Assembly: GCF_007000325.2 (NCBI RefSeq)
Contig: NZ_CP117268.1
Location: 1,364,001 to 1,428,000 of the forward strand
Origin: Rhizobium rhododendri
GTDB taxonomy: Bacteria > Pseudomonadota > Alphaproteobacteria > Rhizobiales > Rhizobiaceae
DNA length: 64,000 nucleotides
Direction of reading: 5' to 3'
Part shown: positions 20,810 through 29,573 of the stretch, piece by piece
How the letters are laid out: every line of letters begins with the position of its first letter
Numbering within the stretch: position 1 is the first letter of the stretch
Position numbers and translations under genes: made by a program
The notes under the pieces: model-generated
Database searches by the model: none
Seen by the model: the letters and a program-made list of their open reading frames with translations, nothing else
Told to the model about the DNA's origin: nothing

Positions 20810-22080
20810 TCATTCTCTGCGCGACCTTCGTCGTAGGCCTGATACTCGGCATGCCGGTGGTCTTTGCCATCGGCCTCTCCTCCATTGCCACCGTGCTTTA
20901 TGAGGGCCTGCCACTGGCGGTCGTCTTCCAGCGCATGGCGTCTGGCATGGGGACATTCTCCTTCCTGACGATCCCGTTCTTTATCTTCACCGGTGAGCTG
21001 ATGATGTATGGCGGCATTGCCGACCGCATCATCCGCGCCTCTAAGGCGATGGTCGGCCATGTCAGGGGCGGTCTCGGCATGACCAATGTCGTAGCCTGCA
21101 CGATGTTCGGGGGCGTTTCCGGATCGCCTGTCGCCGACGTCTCCGCCATGGGCTCGGCGCTCATTCCGCTGATGAAGCGCGAAGGCATCGATGCCGATTA
21201 TGCGGTCAACGTCACCACCTATTCCTCTCTCGTCGGCGCTCTCATGCCGACAAGCCACAACATGATCATCTATTCGCTGGCGGCCGGCGGCCTCGTCTCG
21301 ATGAATTCGCTGATCATGGCCGGCGCGATTCCCGCCCTGATTCTCACCATCGCCAACCTGATGACCGCCTACTTCGTGGCGCGGTCGCGCGGCTATGCCA
21401 AGGGCGTCTTCCCCGGCTGGACCGAAGTCTGGCGAAGCCTTGCGGCAGCCGTGCCCGGCCTCTTCATCATCGTCATCATCGTCGGCGGCATCCTTTCGGG
21501 CGTCTTTACCGCCGCAGAAGCTGGCGCCGTCGCCGTACTCTATGCCCTTTTGTTGACGGTGTTCGTCTATCGCACGTTGTCCTTTGAGAGCTTCCTGAAG
21601 GCGGTGGCCAAGGCGACGAAAACCACGGGCGTGGTGCTGCTTCTGATCGGCATTTCCACCATGTTCGGCTACCTCATGAGCATCTACGGCGTTGCCGACA
21701 TGGCCGGCGATGCGCTCAGCCATATCAGCACGCAGCCCTGGGTGATCTTCATCCTCGTCAACATCGCGCTGTTCATCTTCGGCATCTTCCTCGATATGGC
21801 CGCCCATATCCTGGTGTGCACGCCGATCTTCCTGCCGATCGTCACCCATTACGGCATGGATCCCGTCCAGTTCGGCATCATTGTACTCTTGAACTCGACC
21901 ATCGGCCTCAACACACCACCGGTTGGAGCAGCATTCTACCTCGGCTGCGCCATCGGCGAAGTACCGGTCAGCACGGTGGTAAAGTCGATCTGGCCGTTCA
22001 TGCTCGCACTCTGGGTGACGCTGATGATCGTAACGCTGGTTCCGGAAACGTCCATGCTGGTGCAGGATATCTTCCGATAA
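20800..22080 (+). CDS. TRAP transporter large permease (DctM family)
   Basis: A 426-residue, roughly 12-helix integral membrane protein, the ion-coupled translocation subunit of the TRAP transporter. Family markers are FFIFTGELM, the GGVSGSPVADVSAMGS stretch and GLNTPPVGAAFY. The ATG at 20800 (MALIILCATF) overlaps the small permease gene by ten bases; the frame further upstream is a shadow of that gene. It ends the galacturonate locus, about 220 bases before a tRNA gene. Confidence 0.94.
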   Translation: MALIILCATFVVGLILGMPVVFAIGLSSIATVLYEGLPLAVVFQRMASGMGTFSFLTIPFFIFTGELMMYGGIADRIIRASKAMVGHVRGGLGMTNVVACTMFGGVSGSPVADVSAMGSALIPLMKREGIDADYAVNVTTYSSLVGALMPTSHNMIIYSLAAGGLVSMNSLIMAGAIPALILTIANLMTAYFVARSRGYAKGVFPGWTEVWRSLAAAVPGLFIIVIIVGGILSGVFTAAEAGAVAVLYALLLTVFVYRTLSFESFLKAVAKATKTTGVVLLLIGISTMFGYLMSIYGVADMAGDALSHISTQPWVIFILVNIALFIFGIFLDMAAHILVCTPIFLPIVTHYGMDPVQFGIIVLLNSTIGLNTPPVGAAFYLGCAIGEVPVSTVVKSIWPFMLALWVTLMIVTLVPETSMLVQDIFR

Positions 22081-22302
22081 GCTGGGCCGCCGGAACCACC
22101 GGATCCCCTGATCGGGAGGCCACTGTATGACCGGCCGAGTGGCGATAGACGGTCGCCCTGACAGGCGAGGGAATTTGCGACCGACCGCTGTCACCACCCG
22201 AAAAAAAGCCGAGAATTATGAACATTCGCTCTTGCAGATTTTTTTCGCAAAGACTAGAAAGCGGCCACCGAACGCAGCTGGAAGTTTCCCAGCGAATGCG
22301 AC

Positions 22303-22378
22303 GGGCGATTAGCTCAGTTGGTAGAGCGCCTCGTTTACACCGAGGATGTCGGCGGTTCGAGTCCGTCATCGCCCACCA
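22303..22378 (+). tRNA. tRNA-Val (anticodon TAC)
   Basis: A full cloverleaf of 76 bases including an encoded CCA. The acceptor GGGCGAT pairs with ATCGCCC. The D arm is GCTCAGTTGGTAGAGC. The anticodon stem CCTCG/CGAGG encloses loop TTTACAC with anticodon TAC. The T arm is GGCGG-TTCGAGT-CCGTC. The anticodon reads GUA and GUG valine codons. Confidence 0.97.
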
Positions 22379-22678
22379 TCTCACCAAAATCATATTTTCT
22401 TTGACTTTTATTTGGCTTTTCCACCGCCAAAAGTGGGACAATTTCCGTCTTTTCGTACTCTGCCCGACGATGTCGGCGCCCGCTATTCTGCCCCTACGAA
22501 ATCCCGCATGAGGCCTGGCTGGTCGAACACATCAAAGTTCTGCATCCCGGGTCACGGAGTTCTGCCTGCGCGTCTGAGCGATTAGCTGAGAGCTGCGTGG
22601 CTTGCCAAAGGCTCTTGTTGGCCAGTGTCGAAACGACGCTACTTCACCGCCGCCGTCGTCAAGGCTATGCCGCCGCAA
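22379..22678. other. non-coding stretch after the tRNA
   Basis: About 300 bases between tRNA-Val and the hipA stop codon hold no convincing gene. Short open frames lack ribosome sites and recognisable motifs. No integrase gene and no second copy of the tRNA 3' end was noticed, so this is not shown to be an attachment site, although accessory genes begin here. Confidence 0.4.
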
Positions 22679-24040
22679 TCAACTTAACAGCCATCCGCCA
22701 CCTCTGCCGATAAAGGCATCGCGATCCCTCGCTTTCTCTGGAACCTCCAGTCCGAACGCATCGAAAAGCGTCCTGATGTTCGATGCGATGAGATCCGCAA
22801 GCCGTTTCAGGCCGCGTTGTCCAAGATCGTCTAGATGGTCGTCAAGCTCGCCGCCAATGGATGTGGTGTAGTTGACGCGGATGCGCCGGCGCGCGGCGGC
22901 ACCATCGACACCAAGCGTCTTGAGGAATAAGTCGAAATTGTCGGTCGTTATCTCGTCGAGCGTCTCCGCTTCGCCGATCCGATAGGCGAGCTCATCCGTT
23001 AAAGCCTCATCCAGTCGAGTTGGCAGGATGTCATAGCGTGGCGCCATGCGTATGCGACCTCCCCGCTCGTAAAGCAGGGCGAAGTTCTTGGCATGACCGT
23101 CGGCGTTGCCGACCAGGAGATCAAACAGTGTCGCCCGGATGAAAATCTCCTTGGCGCCGGCCGGATCAATCGTCGCTTCGAGGACTCGTCGGATCGCAGA
23201 CACGTCGAAGCGGCGGTTGCCTGCCCCACGTCGTTCGTATTTCAGGGACGCAGGCAAGCCCAAGGCCTGGGCAAAGTCCTCTTGATGGATTCGGACGATG
23301 CGGTTTTGCTGGTTAAGGGCCCGGTCAAATCGGGTCACAAGCAGCGTATTAAGCCCGCCGAGTGGCAAAACCACCGTGTCGGCGGTATCGGAACCGAGCG
23401 ACCGCGACAGGCGCATTGCCTCGTTCTCAAGAAGGGCGTCTTGCAGATGGTCCTGGTCCGGCACCTTGAGGATATGTGTGGTCGGTGCGCCTGAGCCTGG
23501 AACAGGCTCGGCAAGTGATCCGTCCGGCAGGAGTGTCAGAGCGATCTTGCTCTGCATGCCTGCCAGGGGCGACGGGTCTTCTATTCCAGCAGGCAAGCGT
23601 TTGCGCTTGTGTAGCGCATCGACGATCGCCTCAAGGCGGTTGAGGTCGAGCGGAAGGTAATCTTTTCCGTATTCGCCGGGCACCTTTGTCGGTGCCGCGC
23701 CGGCCGGCAGGATGGAGAGCGCACCGGCGCAATCCTTGCCGAGATGGTACAGAAGCCCCACAACATCGTCACGCGACAGTCCCTCGCGCGCCATGATGTC
23801 CGACAACGCGCTGTCCCGCTCTTGTAGCAGATTGTCGAAGAATGGCCGAGCAACCAAATCTTCAAATGGATTTGTCCCAAGCGGTAAGGATAGCGACAAC
23901 GGCGTGGCATCGCTACGGGAAACATAGTCGCTGCGATAGGCGAATGCGATTGCGCCGTTTGGATCGCGTACCAGAATGCCGACAGGGTGGTCGTAGCCGT
24001 CGAGGCGAACATCAAGAGCCAGAACATCCATCGACGTCAT
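22679..24040 (-). CDS. hipA: HipA-family toxin kinase
   Basis: A 453-residue HipA-type serine/threonine kinase, the toxin of a type II toxin-antitoxin pair. E. coli HipA phosphorylates glutamyl-tRNA synthetase. Visible elements are the N-terminal subdomain (HPVGILVRD), the P-loop region AGMQSKIAL, the ATP-site stretch APTTHILKVP, the HQEDFAQALGLP motif, the catalytic loop GNADGHAKNF with D314, and the metal-binding D in MAPRYDILPT. All catalytic motifs are present, so the toxin looks active. Its ATG overlaps the hipB stop by four bases. Confidence 0.93.
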   Translation of the reverse strand: MTSMDVLALDVRLDGYDHPVGILVRDPNGAIAFAYRSDYVSRSDATPLSLSLPLGTNPFEDLVARPFFDNLLQERDSALSDIMAREGLSRDDVVGLLYHLGKDCAGALSILPAGAAPTKVPGEYGKDYLPLDLNRLEAIVDALHKRKRLPAGIEDPSPLAGMQSKIALTLLPDGSLAEPVPGSGAPTTHILKVPDQDHLQDALLENEAMRLSRSLGSDTADTVVLPLGGLNTLLVTRFDRALNQQNRIVRIHQEDFAQALGLPASLKYERRGAGNRRFDVSAIRRVLEATIDPAGAKEIFIRATLFDLLVGNADGHAKNFALLYERGGRIRMAPRYDILPTRLDEALTDELAYRIGEAETLDEITTDNFDLFLKTLGVDGAAARRRIRVNYTTSIGGELDDHLDDLGQRGLKRLADLIASNIRTLFDAFGLEVPEKARDRDAFIGRGGGWLLS

Positions 24041-24645
24041 CGGTCTCTTGCAAACATCGAGATGCCGGCGGCCCGCAGCACCGTCAGCACCTTGTCGAAT
24101 TCGAGCGTTGCCTTGCCGTTTTCAAGTTCGGAAATGAACCGTCGACCAACGCCGGCTAGGTCCGCAAAGGCTTGCTGGGAAAGCCCGCGCGTTTCTCGGG
24201 CACGGCGTATCATTTGGCCGAGATCGCCCGGCGTGTTGATCTGCGTGGCTTTCTTGGGTGCGCTTGAAAGGTTTGAGTGAGGCACGTCCGGGCAGGTGTC
24301 CGCCATCGTTGGCGGGATATACGACGGCAAGTCGTCGAGAGGCCGCGGTAGCGAGGCCTGTATCCTTTGCGAAGGATCGGGGAGCTTAAGATCGACCTTT
24401 GGGGGCGAGACCTTGAACCTCTCCATGATCTTCCCGGTCTCGCTGATCTGCGATAATACCTTGGCGATCTCTCCGGCCGACGATATCGTTTTGATGATGC
24501 TGCTATGGGCGGCCATACTTTCGTTGATGCGTTTGATCACATCGGCAGAAGCTTCGCCGGCCGCCAGCCGTCGCGCCAAATCCTGGACATTATCAGTGCC
24601 AACAAGAGCGTGCTGTTTCTTCGGAAATTTAGGGTTCTTTGCCAT
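24037..24645 (-). CDS. hipB: HipB-like antitoxin with long N-terminal extension
   Basis: A 202-residue antitoxin. The C-terminal 70 residues form a Cro/C1-type helix-turn-helix (LGQMIRRARETRGLSQQAFA, then VGRRFISELENGKATLEFDK), as in HipB. The first 130 residues are an extension not found in the 88-residue E. coli protein: basic, then helical, then proline-rich. It may contact the toxin or other proteins (inference). The start at 24645 is supported by GGGAG about 8 bases upstream. That ribosome site lies inside one of four operator-like palindromes, consistent with autoregulation. Confidence 0.85.
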   Translation of the reverse strand: MAKNPKFPKKQHALVGTDNVQDLARRLAAGEASADVIKRINESMAAHSSIIKTISSAGEIAKVLSQISETGKIMERFKVSPPKVDLKLPDPSQRIQASLPRPLDDLPSYIPPTMADTCPDVPHSNLSSAPKKATQINTPGDLGQMIRRARETRGLSQQAFADLAGVGRRFISELENGKATLEFDKVLTVLRAAGISMFARDR

Positions 24646-24650
24646 ATTTC

Positions 24651-24795
24651 GCTCCCGAGCGGGAACATAGCAGCGGAGGTCCGCCAAATCAATGGACATT
24701 GATCCCGTATGGGAGCAACTCAGTCATTGATCCTGTACGGGATCATAAGTCGCACAATTGAATAATACCGTAGTGGTCTGCACCCGATCGGGAGC
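24651..24795. promoter_or_regulatory. four operator-like palindromes upstream of hipB
   Basis: Four copies of a 16-base palindromic element lie upstream of hipB: GCTCCCGAGCGGGAAC (24651-24666), GATCCCGTATGGGAGC (24701-24716), GATCCTGTACGGGATC (24729-24744) and GCACCCGATCGGGAGC (24780-24795). The shared core is TCCCG-N2-CGGGA. Centres are 50, 28 and 51 bases apart. The first covers the hipB ribosome-binding site. E. coli HipB also has four operators (TATCC-N8-GGATA), so these are probably the binding sites of this HipB. Confidence 0.75.
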
Positions 24796-25113
24796 AGCTT
24801 GATAAACTCGAACAACGTATCTGGTGTGTGTGATGCCATCCTCGTCATGTGAGAAAGGCAGGCTTTCACAGCCTATTCTTCGCCTCACTGTTTATCACGC
24901 GATAGACCATTAGTTGGCTCGAAGACGAGCCGTGGCGAGGCTTTCAGCTGGTCAAACTGACCACCATGCTACACCAGTCAACGAGGATGGCATGACGCAA
25001 CGGGCGATGGTGGCAAAATCAGCCACCGCCACCCCAATGACAGAACAGCACAATATGGTCACGTCACGGGGCTATCGGTCGTCTTTGAAGAGCAACCGTA
25101 CCTGGATTTCATT
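24796..25113. other. non-coding stretch between hipBA operators and the acyltransferase
   Basis: About 320 bases without a supported gene. It should contain the hipBA promoter on one strand and the acyltransferase promoter on the other. A 76-codon open frame here (24914-25144) has no ribosome site or recognisable motif and overlaps the acyltransferase start. Confidence 0.4.
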
Positions 25114-25888
25114 TTGGAAAAATTACGTTCTGTACAGAGCCTGAGGGCAATTGCAGCCCTTCTTGTCCTTTTCTATCATTTAAGCGACGGCGCTTTTGAT
25201 GCTGGTGGAGCTGGCATCGACATATTCTTTTTGATCTCGGGCTTCATCATGGGCACCGTCGGGACGCGCGAGACGCCGCGTGTTTTCCTGGCCAGAAGAT
25301 TGCTGAGGATAGCCCCGCTCTACTGGCTCGTCACCTTTGCCGTCTGCGGCGCATCGGCCCTCGGCCTACTGTCAAACTTCTCGTTCGATGCCCGGCGGAT
25401 CATCCTGTCGATGCTGTTCATTCCGCATTTCGACCCCGGCGGTCACATCTGGCCGCTGTTCGTGCCGGGCTGGACGCTGAACCTCGAAATGCTGTTTTAT
25501 GCCGTCTTTGCGGCAGCGCTTTTCACCACCCGTCCGATTGTGGTCGCCTCCGCCCTGCTCTGCGCACTGGTCGCCCTCGGCCTCTACGACTGGCAGGCGC
25601 CCGCCATGATCCAGTGGACCACGCCGATGCTGCTGGAGTTTGTCCTCGGTCTCGGCATTTCACAGTTGCGCAAACCCATCCCCGCTGGCGTCGCACTGAT
25701 AGGCCTGGCCGGCAGCGTCGTCCTCCTGGCCGCAACAGCCTTTGCCCACATCGACATGACGCCCTACCGCATTATCGTCTGGGGGCTACCCGCCGGGCTG
25801 CTGCTTGCAAGCTGCATTGCGCTCGAGGATTGCGGGCGCTGGCCCGCGCGCCTGCTGTCGCCTCTGGAGAAACTCGGCGATGCGTCCT

Positions 25889-25897
25889 ATTCGCTCT
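25889..25897. repeat. left target-site duplication of the IS
   Basis: ATTCGCTCT immediately precedes the left end of the IS and is repeated exactly at 27151-27159. Confidence 0.9.
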
Positions 25898-27150
25898 CTC
25901 AGGAATCCCCTCATTCAAATGATCCCGAAAGTACGTTTGAGGATTTGATGGTCGCGGAAGAGCGTCTCGAACTGTAGGATGAGAGGGCGTAATCTTTCCT
26001 CGGGCATGTTGGGGATCAGTTGATAGTACATCACGCCCTGCCGGAAGAGTGAATGCACGCGTCGCGATGTCGTGCTCGTGCGCAGATGGCGGTCGTAGCC
26101 GATGGCCTCTCCGGCAGCGCCCAGCAGGGTTAGGAGCACAATGGCAAGAGCGGCGATCAACCACAGCCTGTCGCGCCGAGCGGGCGTGGAGACGCGGGTT
26201 GCCGACATGCCCATCCCGAACCGCCAATCCTTGGCATCGCGAAACGCGCATTCGATGCCCCAGCGCCGGGAGTAAAGATCAATGAGGATCTTTGCCGTCA
26301 CCTTGGTCAGGCTGGTTGCGAGGCACCATGGCTCTTTCATGTCCTTGGCGTGGACGCACACGACCGCACCGACGGGGCATCCCTGCGCCGTGACTGTCGC
26401 CTCGCGCAGCAGCCTGGCACGTCCCGAGGGGCCGATCCACTCCTTCGCCGGACGGCTCTCACCGCCGGTCGTCACCTGGATGTTGCCGCGAAAGCGGATG
26501 ACATAGTCGAAGTGCAGCTCGTCCTTTAGGACGCCGTAGAGCTTGGCGTCGCCAAAGCCGCGATCGGCGACGAGCAGCACCTTCACTTCTGTTGGCAACA
26601 GCTCGGCAAGCCGGGTCACGATCCAGTATTCATACTGATTGCGCCGCGCTTTCAGCTCCGCCTTGCGTACCGTCAACCACAGGAGTGGCGTCGCCCGGCC
26701 ATGTTCGGTAAGCAGCGACAGCATCAGGGTCGAGTGCCCGTCGGCATCGAAGTCGGTCCAGTCCATGGCGACGACGATATCGGTGCGGCTACCAAGACAA
26801 TAGTCGGCCCAGTCGGCCATCAGCGCGTCGACTTCGATCCCGTCGTTCGACAGCATCCGGTCGACCTGCTTGATCGCATGACGCGAGAGCCCTCCTTCGG
26901 CCAGCGCAAGACCGTGGCCAATCGCGCTCACCGCCAGCGACGACGCCTGCAGCGTGCCAACCGTCGCCTTCGCCAGCGACGTTACCCGCTTCGCGTGCAG
27001 GCCCTCGCCAAAAAGTTCGTCAACAAAGGAATGCACCGCTTCAGAAGAAAACTCCGCCTTGCCGTTCATCTGACTCTGCTCTCCGTTCGAACGGAAATGC
27101 AGAATCATCTTTCCCGCCCTACGTCATCTCAAAATGAGGGGATGCCTGAG
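25898..27150 (-). mobile_element. IS4-family insertion sequence, complete
   Basis: A 1253-bp element with terminal inverted repeats CTCAGGAATCCCCTCATT (left) and, on the other strand at the right end, CTCAGGCATCCCCTCATT; 17 of 18 positions match. It is flanked by perfect 9-bp direct repeats and carries one transposase gene on the minus strand. Element size, 9-bp duplication and the transposase Y-x2-R-x3-E-x6-K signature fit the IS4 family. The intact ends and gene suggest an active or recently active copy. Confidence 0.93.
25915..27108 (-). CDS. IS4-family transposase
   Basis: A 397-residue DDE transposase. The triad is visible as AMDWTDFD (first Asp), LLVADRGFGD (second Asp) and YSRRWGIECAFRDAKDW, which fits Y-x2-R-x3-E-x6-K and supplies the Glu. 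No frameshift or stop is present. An alternative ATG at 27069 (MNGKAEFSSE) has a GGAGAG site and would give 384 residues. The gene fills the IS at 25898-27150. Confidence 0.92.
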   Translation of the reverse strand: MILHFRSNGEQSQMNGKAEFSSEAVHSFVDELFGEGLHAKRVTSLAKATVGTLQASSLAVSAIGHGLALAEGGLSRHAIKQVDRMLSNDGIEVDALMADWADYCLGSRTDIVVAMDWTDFDADGHSTLMLSLLTEHGRATPLLWLTVRKAELKARRNQYEYWIVTRLAELLPTEVKVLLVADRGFGDAKLYGVLKDELHFDYVIRFRGNIQVTTGGESRPAKEWIGPSGRARLLREATVTAQGCPVGAVVCVHAKDMKEPWCLATSLTKVTAKILIDLYSRRWGIECAFRDAKDWRFGMGMSATRVSTPARRDRLWLIAALAIVLLTLLGAAGEAIGYDRHLRTSTTSRRVHSLFRQGVMYYQLIPNMPEERLRPLILQFETLFRDHQILKRTFGII

Positions 27151-27159
27151 ATTCGCTCT
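27151..27159. repeat. right target-site duplication of the IS
   Basis: ATTCGCTCT follows the right end of the IS directly and is identical to 25889-25897. Confidence 0.9.
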
Positions 27160-27459
27160 ATCTCACCCACGGCATCGTGCTCGCCGCCGTCCTCAAGTTC
27201 GACCGGTTGGGCCACATGAACGCCATCGTTTCAATCGTCGCTGCCCTTGCCATCGCAGAAGTCTGTTACCTGCTGGTGGAACGCCCGATCAACCGCCTTG
27301 CCTCGAAGTCCAGCTGGACGAAGCTCGAACGACCAAAATCGCAGGATTTGTAGCGAAACGGCCCCTGCCGCATCACCGCCATGCAAGAGGGTTCATTGCG
27401 AAACCGTAGGCAGATCCGGCGTGCTGATGTTCTCGTCCCAGGATCGGTCAACGACGAGC

Positions 27460-28245
27460 CTACGGCTTTCGTGCTCTGATGTGGAGAAAGAGTGGGGCAA
27501 TGCGCGTGTCCGCCACAGATGGCTGAGATTTGGCGACTTGTTTGGTTGCGCGAGGTTCGCCAAACGCTTCAATTTGCAGCCCGGCTTCGACGATCATCGA
27601 TACCCAAGTGGTCAACGTTCGATGAAATCTCGGTACCTCGAAGGGCTTCTCCGTCACTCGCTGTTCTGCGGGTATCGCGGAGAAGGTCCATCGCTCAATC
27701 TGGCCGTCCGGTTCTTCAAAATAGTCCGCGACCTGCACAGCGATGGGTTCGCCTGCTTCGTTGCGAATATTCTTCCGGGTTGGCGGTACAAAGCATGGGT
27801 GTAAAATCGAGAACTGGAAGAATCCACCCGGCTTCAATACCCTTTGCACCTCGGAGAAGACCGCTCGTTGATCTGCCATATCCATCATCGACATGAAGGC
27901 GACGACAAAATCGAAGCTCGCATCCGGAAAATCGATCGTCAGGCCATCGCCCAGCACGTAGTCGATACCGATGGGATCCTGCTGCTCCGCCTCGCGGGCA
28001 TGTCGGATGAAAGTTGGCGCGATATCGAGCCCGGTAAGGTGTGCACCGAGACGTGCGACCGCACGCGTGTTCGTCCCTTCGCCACAGCCCAGGTCCAGCC
28101 CCTTCAGGTTAGCCACCGGAGGGAGCATATCCAGGAAAGCCGGCGTATTGAGAACGTCGCGATAGACATCATAGCCAGCACGGGTCAGCCGGGTCCAGGC
28201 TTCGGCGTTGGCCTCCCAGCAGTTGGCGACTTCATTTGATTTCAT
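27460..28245 (-). CDS. class I SAM-dependent methyltransferase
   Basis: A 261-residue Rossmann-fold methyltransferase. SAM motif I is LKGLDLGCGEGTNTRAVA, motif II is LTGLDIAP, and the later VLKPGGFFQFSILHPCF strand is typical of the methyltransferase 11 type. The start at 28245 (MKSNEVANCWEAN) has GGAG about 9 bases upstream; the 16 codons before it are a poor fit. The substrate is unknown. It stands alone between the disrupted acyltransferase and the porin gene. Confidence 0.9.
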   Translation of the reverse strand: MKSNEVANCWEANAEAWTRLTRAGYDVYRDVLNTPAFLDMLPPVANLKGLDLGCGEGTNTRAVARLGAHLTGLDIAPTFIRHAREAEQQDPIGIDYVLGDGLTIDFPDASFDFVVAFMSMMDMADQRAVFSEVQRVLKPGGFFQFSILHPCFVPPTRKNIRNEAGEPIAVQVADYFEEPDGQIERWTFSAIPAEQRVTEKPFEVPRFHRTLTTWVSMIVEAGLQIEAFGEPRATKQVAKSQPSVADTRIAPLFLHIRARKP

Positions 28246-28413
28246 TTTGCATCTCCGCTCAGGTGAGCCATCAGGAACAGAGGATGTAGGCATCTCTGCG
28301 CGCCGAGAGCAGTTTTACCATTCCATCTCGGCACTCGTATGAAAGTCGTAAGCGGCACATCGAGCGCTGTTGGTCAGAACAACAAAGTTGCAGACTTCGG
28401 CTCGAAGCGTGTT

Positions 28414-28444
28414 GGAGAAGCCGGGCGAAATGCCAGGCTTCTCC
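28414..28444. terminator. hairpin between porin and methyltransferase genes
   Basis: A perfect 9-bp stem GGAGAAGCC/GGCTTCTCC encloses a 13-base loop, 28 bases downstream of the porin stop. The T-rich tail lies on the plus-strand side (TGTTTGT), not the porin side, so a terminator function is only weakly supported. Confidence 0.35.
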
Positions 28445-28472
28445 TGTTTGTCTCAGAGTAATTGTCGTCGCA

Positions 28473-29573
28473 CTAGAAGCTGCGTTGCAGGCGCAGGATG
28501 CCAGCCCATTGCTCCTGATTTACCGAGTCGAACTTGGTATAGGTAACTTCCGGCTCGACCAGCATGTTTTTAACCGGGCTCCACCGAATATTGGTTGTCA
28601 CCTGAAGGATTTTCGAGTCGGTGAAGGCTACCTGGCCATTTGCCTGCAGTTTCTCGTCGATCGGCAGAGTGACGCCGGTCCACAATGCCCAGTCGCCCCA
28701 GCCGCACAGTTCGGCATGGCCAGCCGGGCAAGCCGACGGATCAAGGTTCGAGCCGGCATATTTGTTGAGCTTGTTGCCGTCCGTGTTCCAACCGCCCATC
28801 AGAAACGCTTTAAAGATGCCGAAATCTGCATCGACGCGCGCTTTGACGGCTCCTTCTTCAACGATAGCATCGTAACCACCGACAAAGCGGATCTGCCAGG
28901 CACCGGATTTAAAACCAATACCGGCAACGGCGTTCGGAATATATTCGTTGGTCTTGGACTGGACCCAGGCGCCGTTATAGGCGGACAGGTCAGCGCCAGA
29001 GTTCGTATCTTCCAGCGAAACGACAGCCGTGATGCCGTTTCCGGCATCGTAGTTGTAGGTAATCTGGTTGATTTCGGGCGGGCCGTCATAGACGATATCG
29101 TCGTTCATGACGTTTCCGGCGTAACCCATGTAAAGGTTATATGCCGAATCTATCTTGCCAATGGTAAAGCCAGCCAGACTGATATTGGCCCAGACCAGTT
29201 TATCGGTTGTCACGCCTTCCTGCCAGTCGAAGCGGTAGATGCTGTCTGTCTTCAGCGCGCCGTATTCGGTATCCGATGCGGTATCGACCGCGATCTGGGC
29301 GCGCGAGTGCCAAAGCGTGCCGTAGTCGCCACCCGTTCCCGGGTTATACGGATTATGCCATTTTCCCTCGGTTCGCACCGTGCCACTGATCTTGAGGCAG
29401 GTTTCAGTGCCTGGAATGAAGAAATAGCCTGCGCCATAGGCGTCGCAGAGACGAACATATTCAAGCTGCTCGGGCTCTGCAGCAATTGCTGCATCGGCTG
29501 CCTTGGCAGCGTGGGCAAGGGAGATTGCAAAGAGCGCGGACCCAAAGCCCAGAAGCGGTTTTACCATATTCAC
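28473..29573 (-). CDS. outer-membrane porin, alphaproteobacterial porin family
   Basis: A 366-residue porin. The signal peptide ends near HAAKAADAA. Rhizobial porin marks are YVRLCDAYGAGYFFIPGTET and CLKISGTVR at the mature N-terminus, alternating beta-strand pattern throughout, and a terminal phenylalanine (LRLQRSF) for BAM recognition. Such proteins form general diffusion trimers in the outer membrane. A paired cysteine region (DPSACPAGHAELCGWGDW) lies in a likely surface loop. Two methionines at positions 1 and 3 could start. Confidence 0.93.
   Translation of the reverse strand: MNMVKPLLGFGSALFAISLAHAAKAADAAIAAEPEQLEYVRLCDAYGAGYFFIPGTETCLKISGTVRTEGKWHNPYNPGTGGDYGTLWHSRAQIAVDTASDTEYGALKTDSIYRFDWQEGVTTDKLVWANISLAGFTIGKIDSAYNLYMGYAGNVMNDDIVYDGPPEINQITYNYDAGNGITAVVSLEDTNSGADLSAYNGAWVQSKTNEYIPNAVAGIGFKSGAWQIRFVGGYDAIVEEGAVKARVDADFGIFKAFLMGGWNTDGNKLNKYAGSNLDPSACPAGHAELCGWGDWALWTGVTLPIDEKLQANGQVAFTDSKILQVTTNIRWSPVKNMLVEPEVTYTKFDSVNQEQWAGILRLQRSF

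Larger units (their letters stand above)
25114..27353 (+). pseudogene. acyltransferase 3 family gene split by an IS element
   Basis: The 5' part (25114-25897) encodes an acyltransferase 3 membrane protein of the OafA/NodX type that acylates cell-surface sugars. It starts LRSVQSLRAIAALLVLFYHL, with several membrane helices and the ARRLLRIAPLYWL motif. After the insertion the same frame resumes at 27160 (YLTHGIVLAAVLKFDRLG) and runs to a stop at 27353. Removing the element and one target copy restores a 325-residue protein with no other defect, so the disruption looks recent. The start is a TTG at 25114; no ATG is available in frame. In its present form only a truncated protein could be made. 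Confidence 0.88.

Noticed and set aside
20707..22197. 496-codon minus-strand frame opposite dctM
   Set aside because: Composition is rich in Asp, His and Arg, as expected from the reverse of hydrophobic codons. No motif.
22303..25113. tRNA-Val as an integration site for a genomic island
   Set aside because: Accessory genes start after the tRNA, but no integrase and no second copy of the tRNA end was seen.
24914..25144. 76-codon ORF between hipB and the acyltransferase
   Set aside because: No ribosome site or recognisable motif, and it overlaps the true acyltransferase start in another frame.
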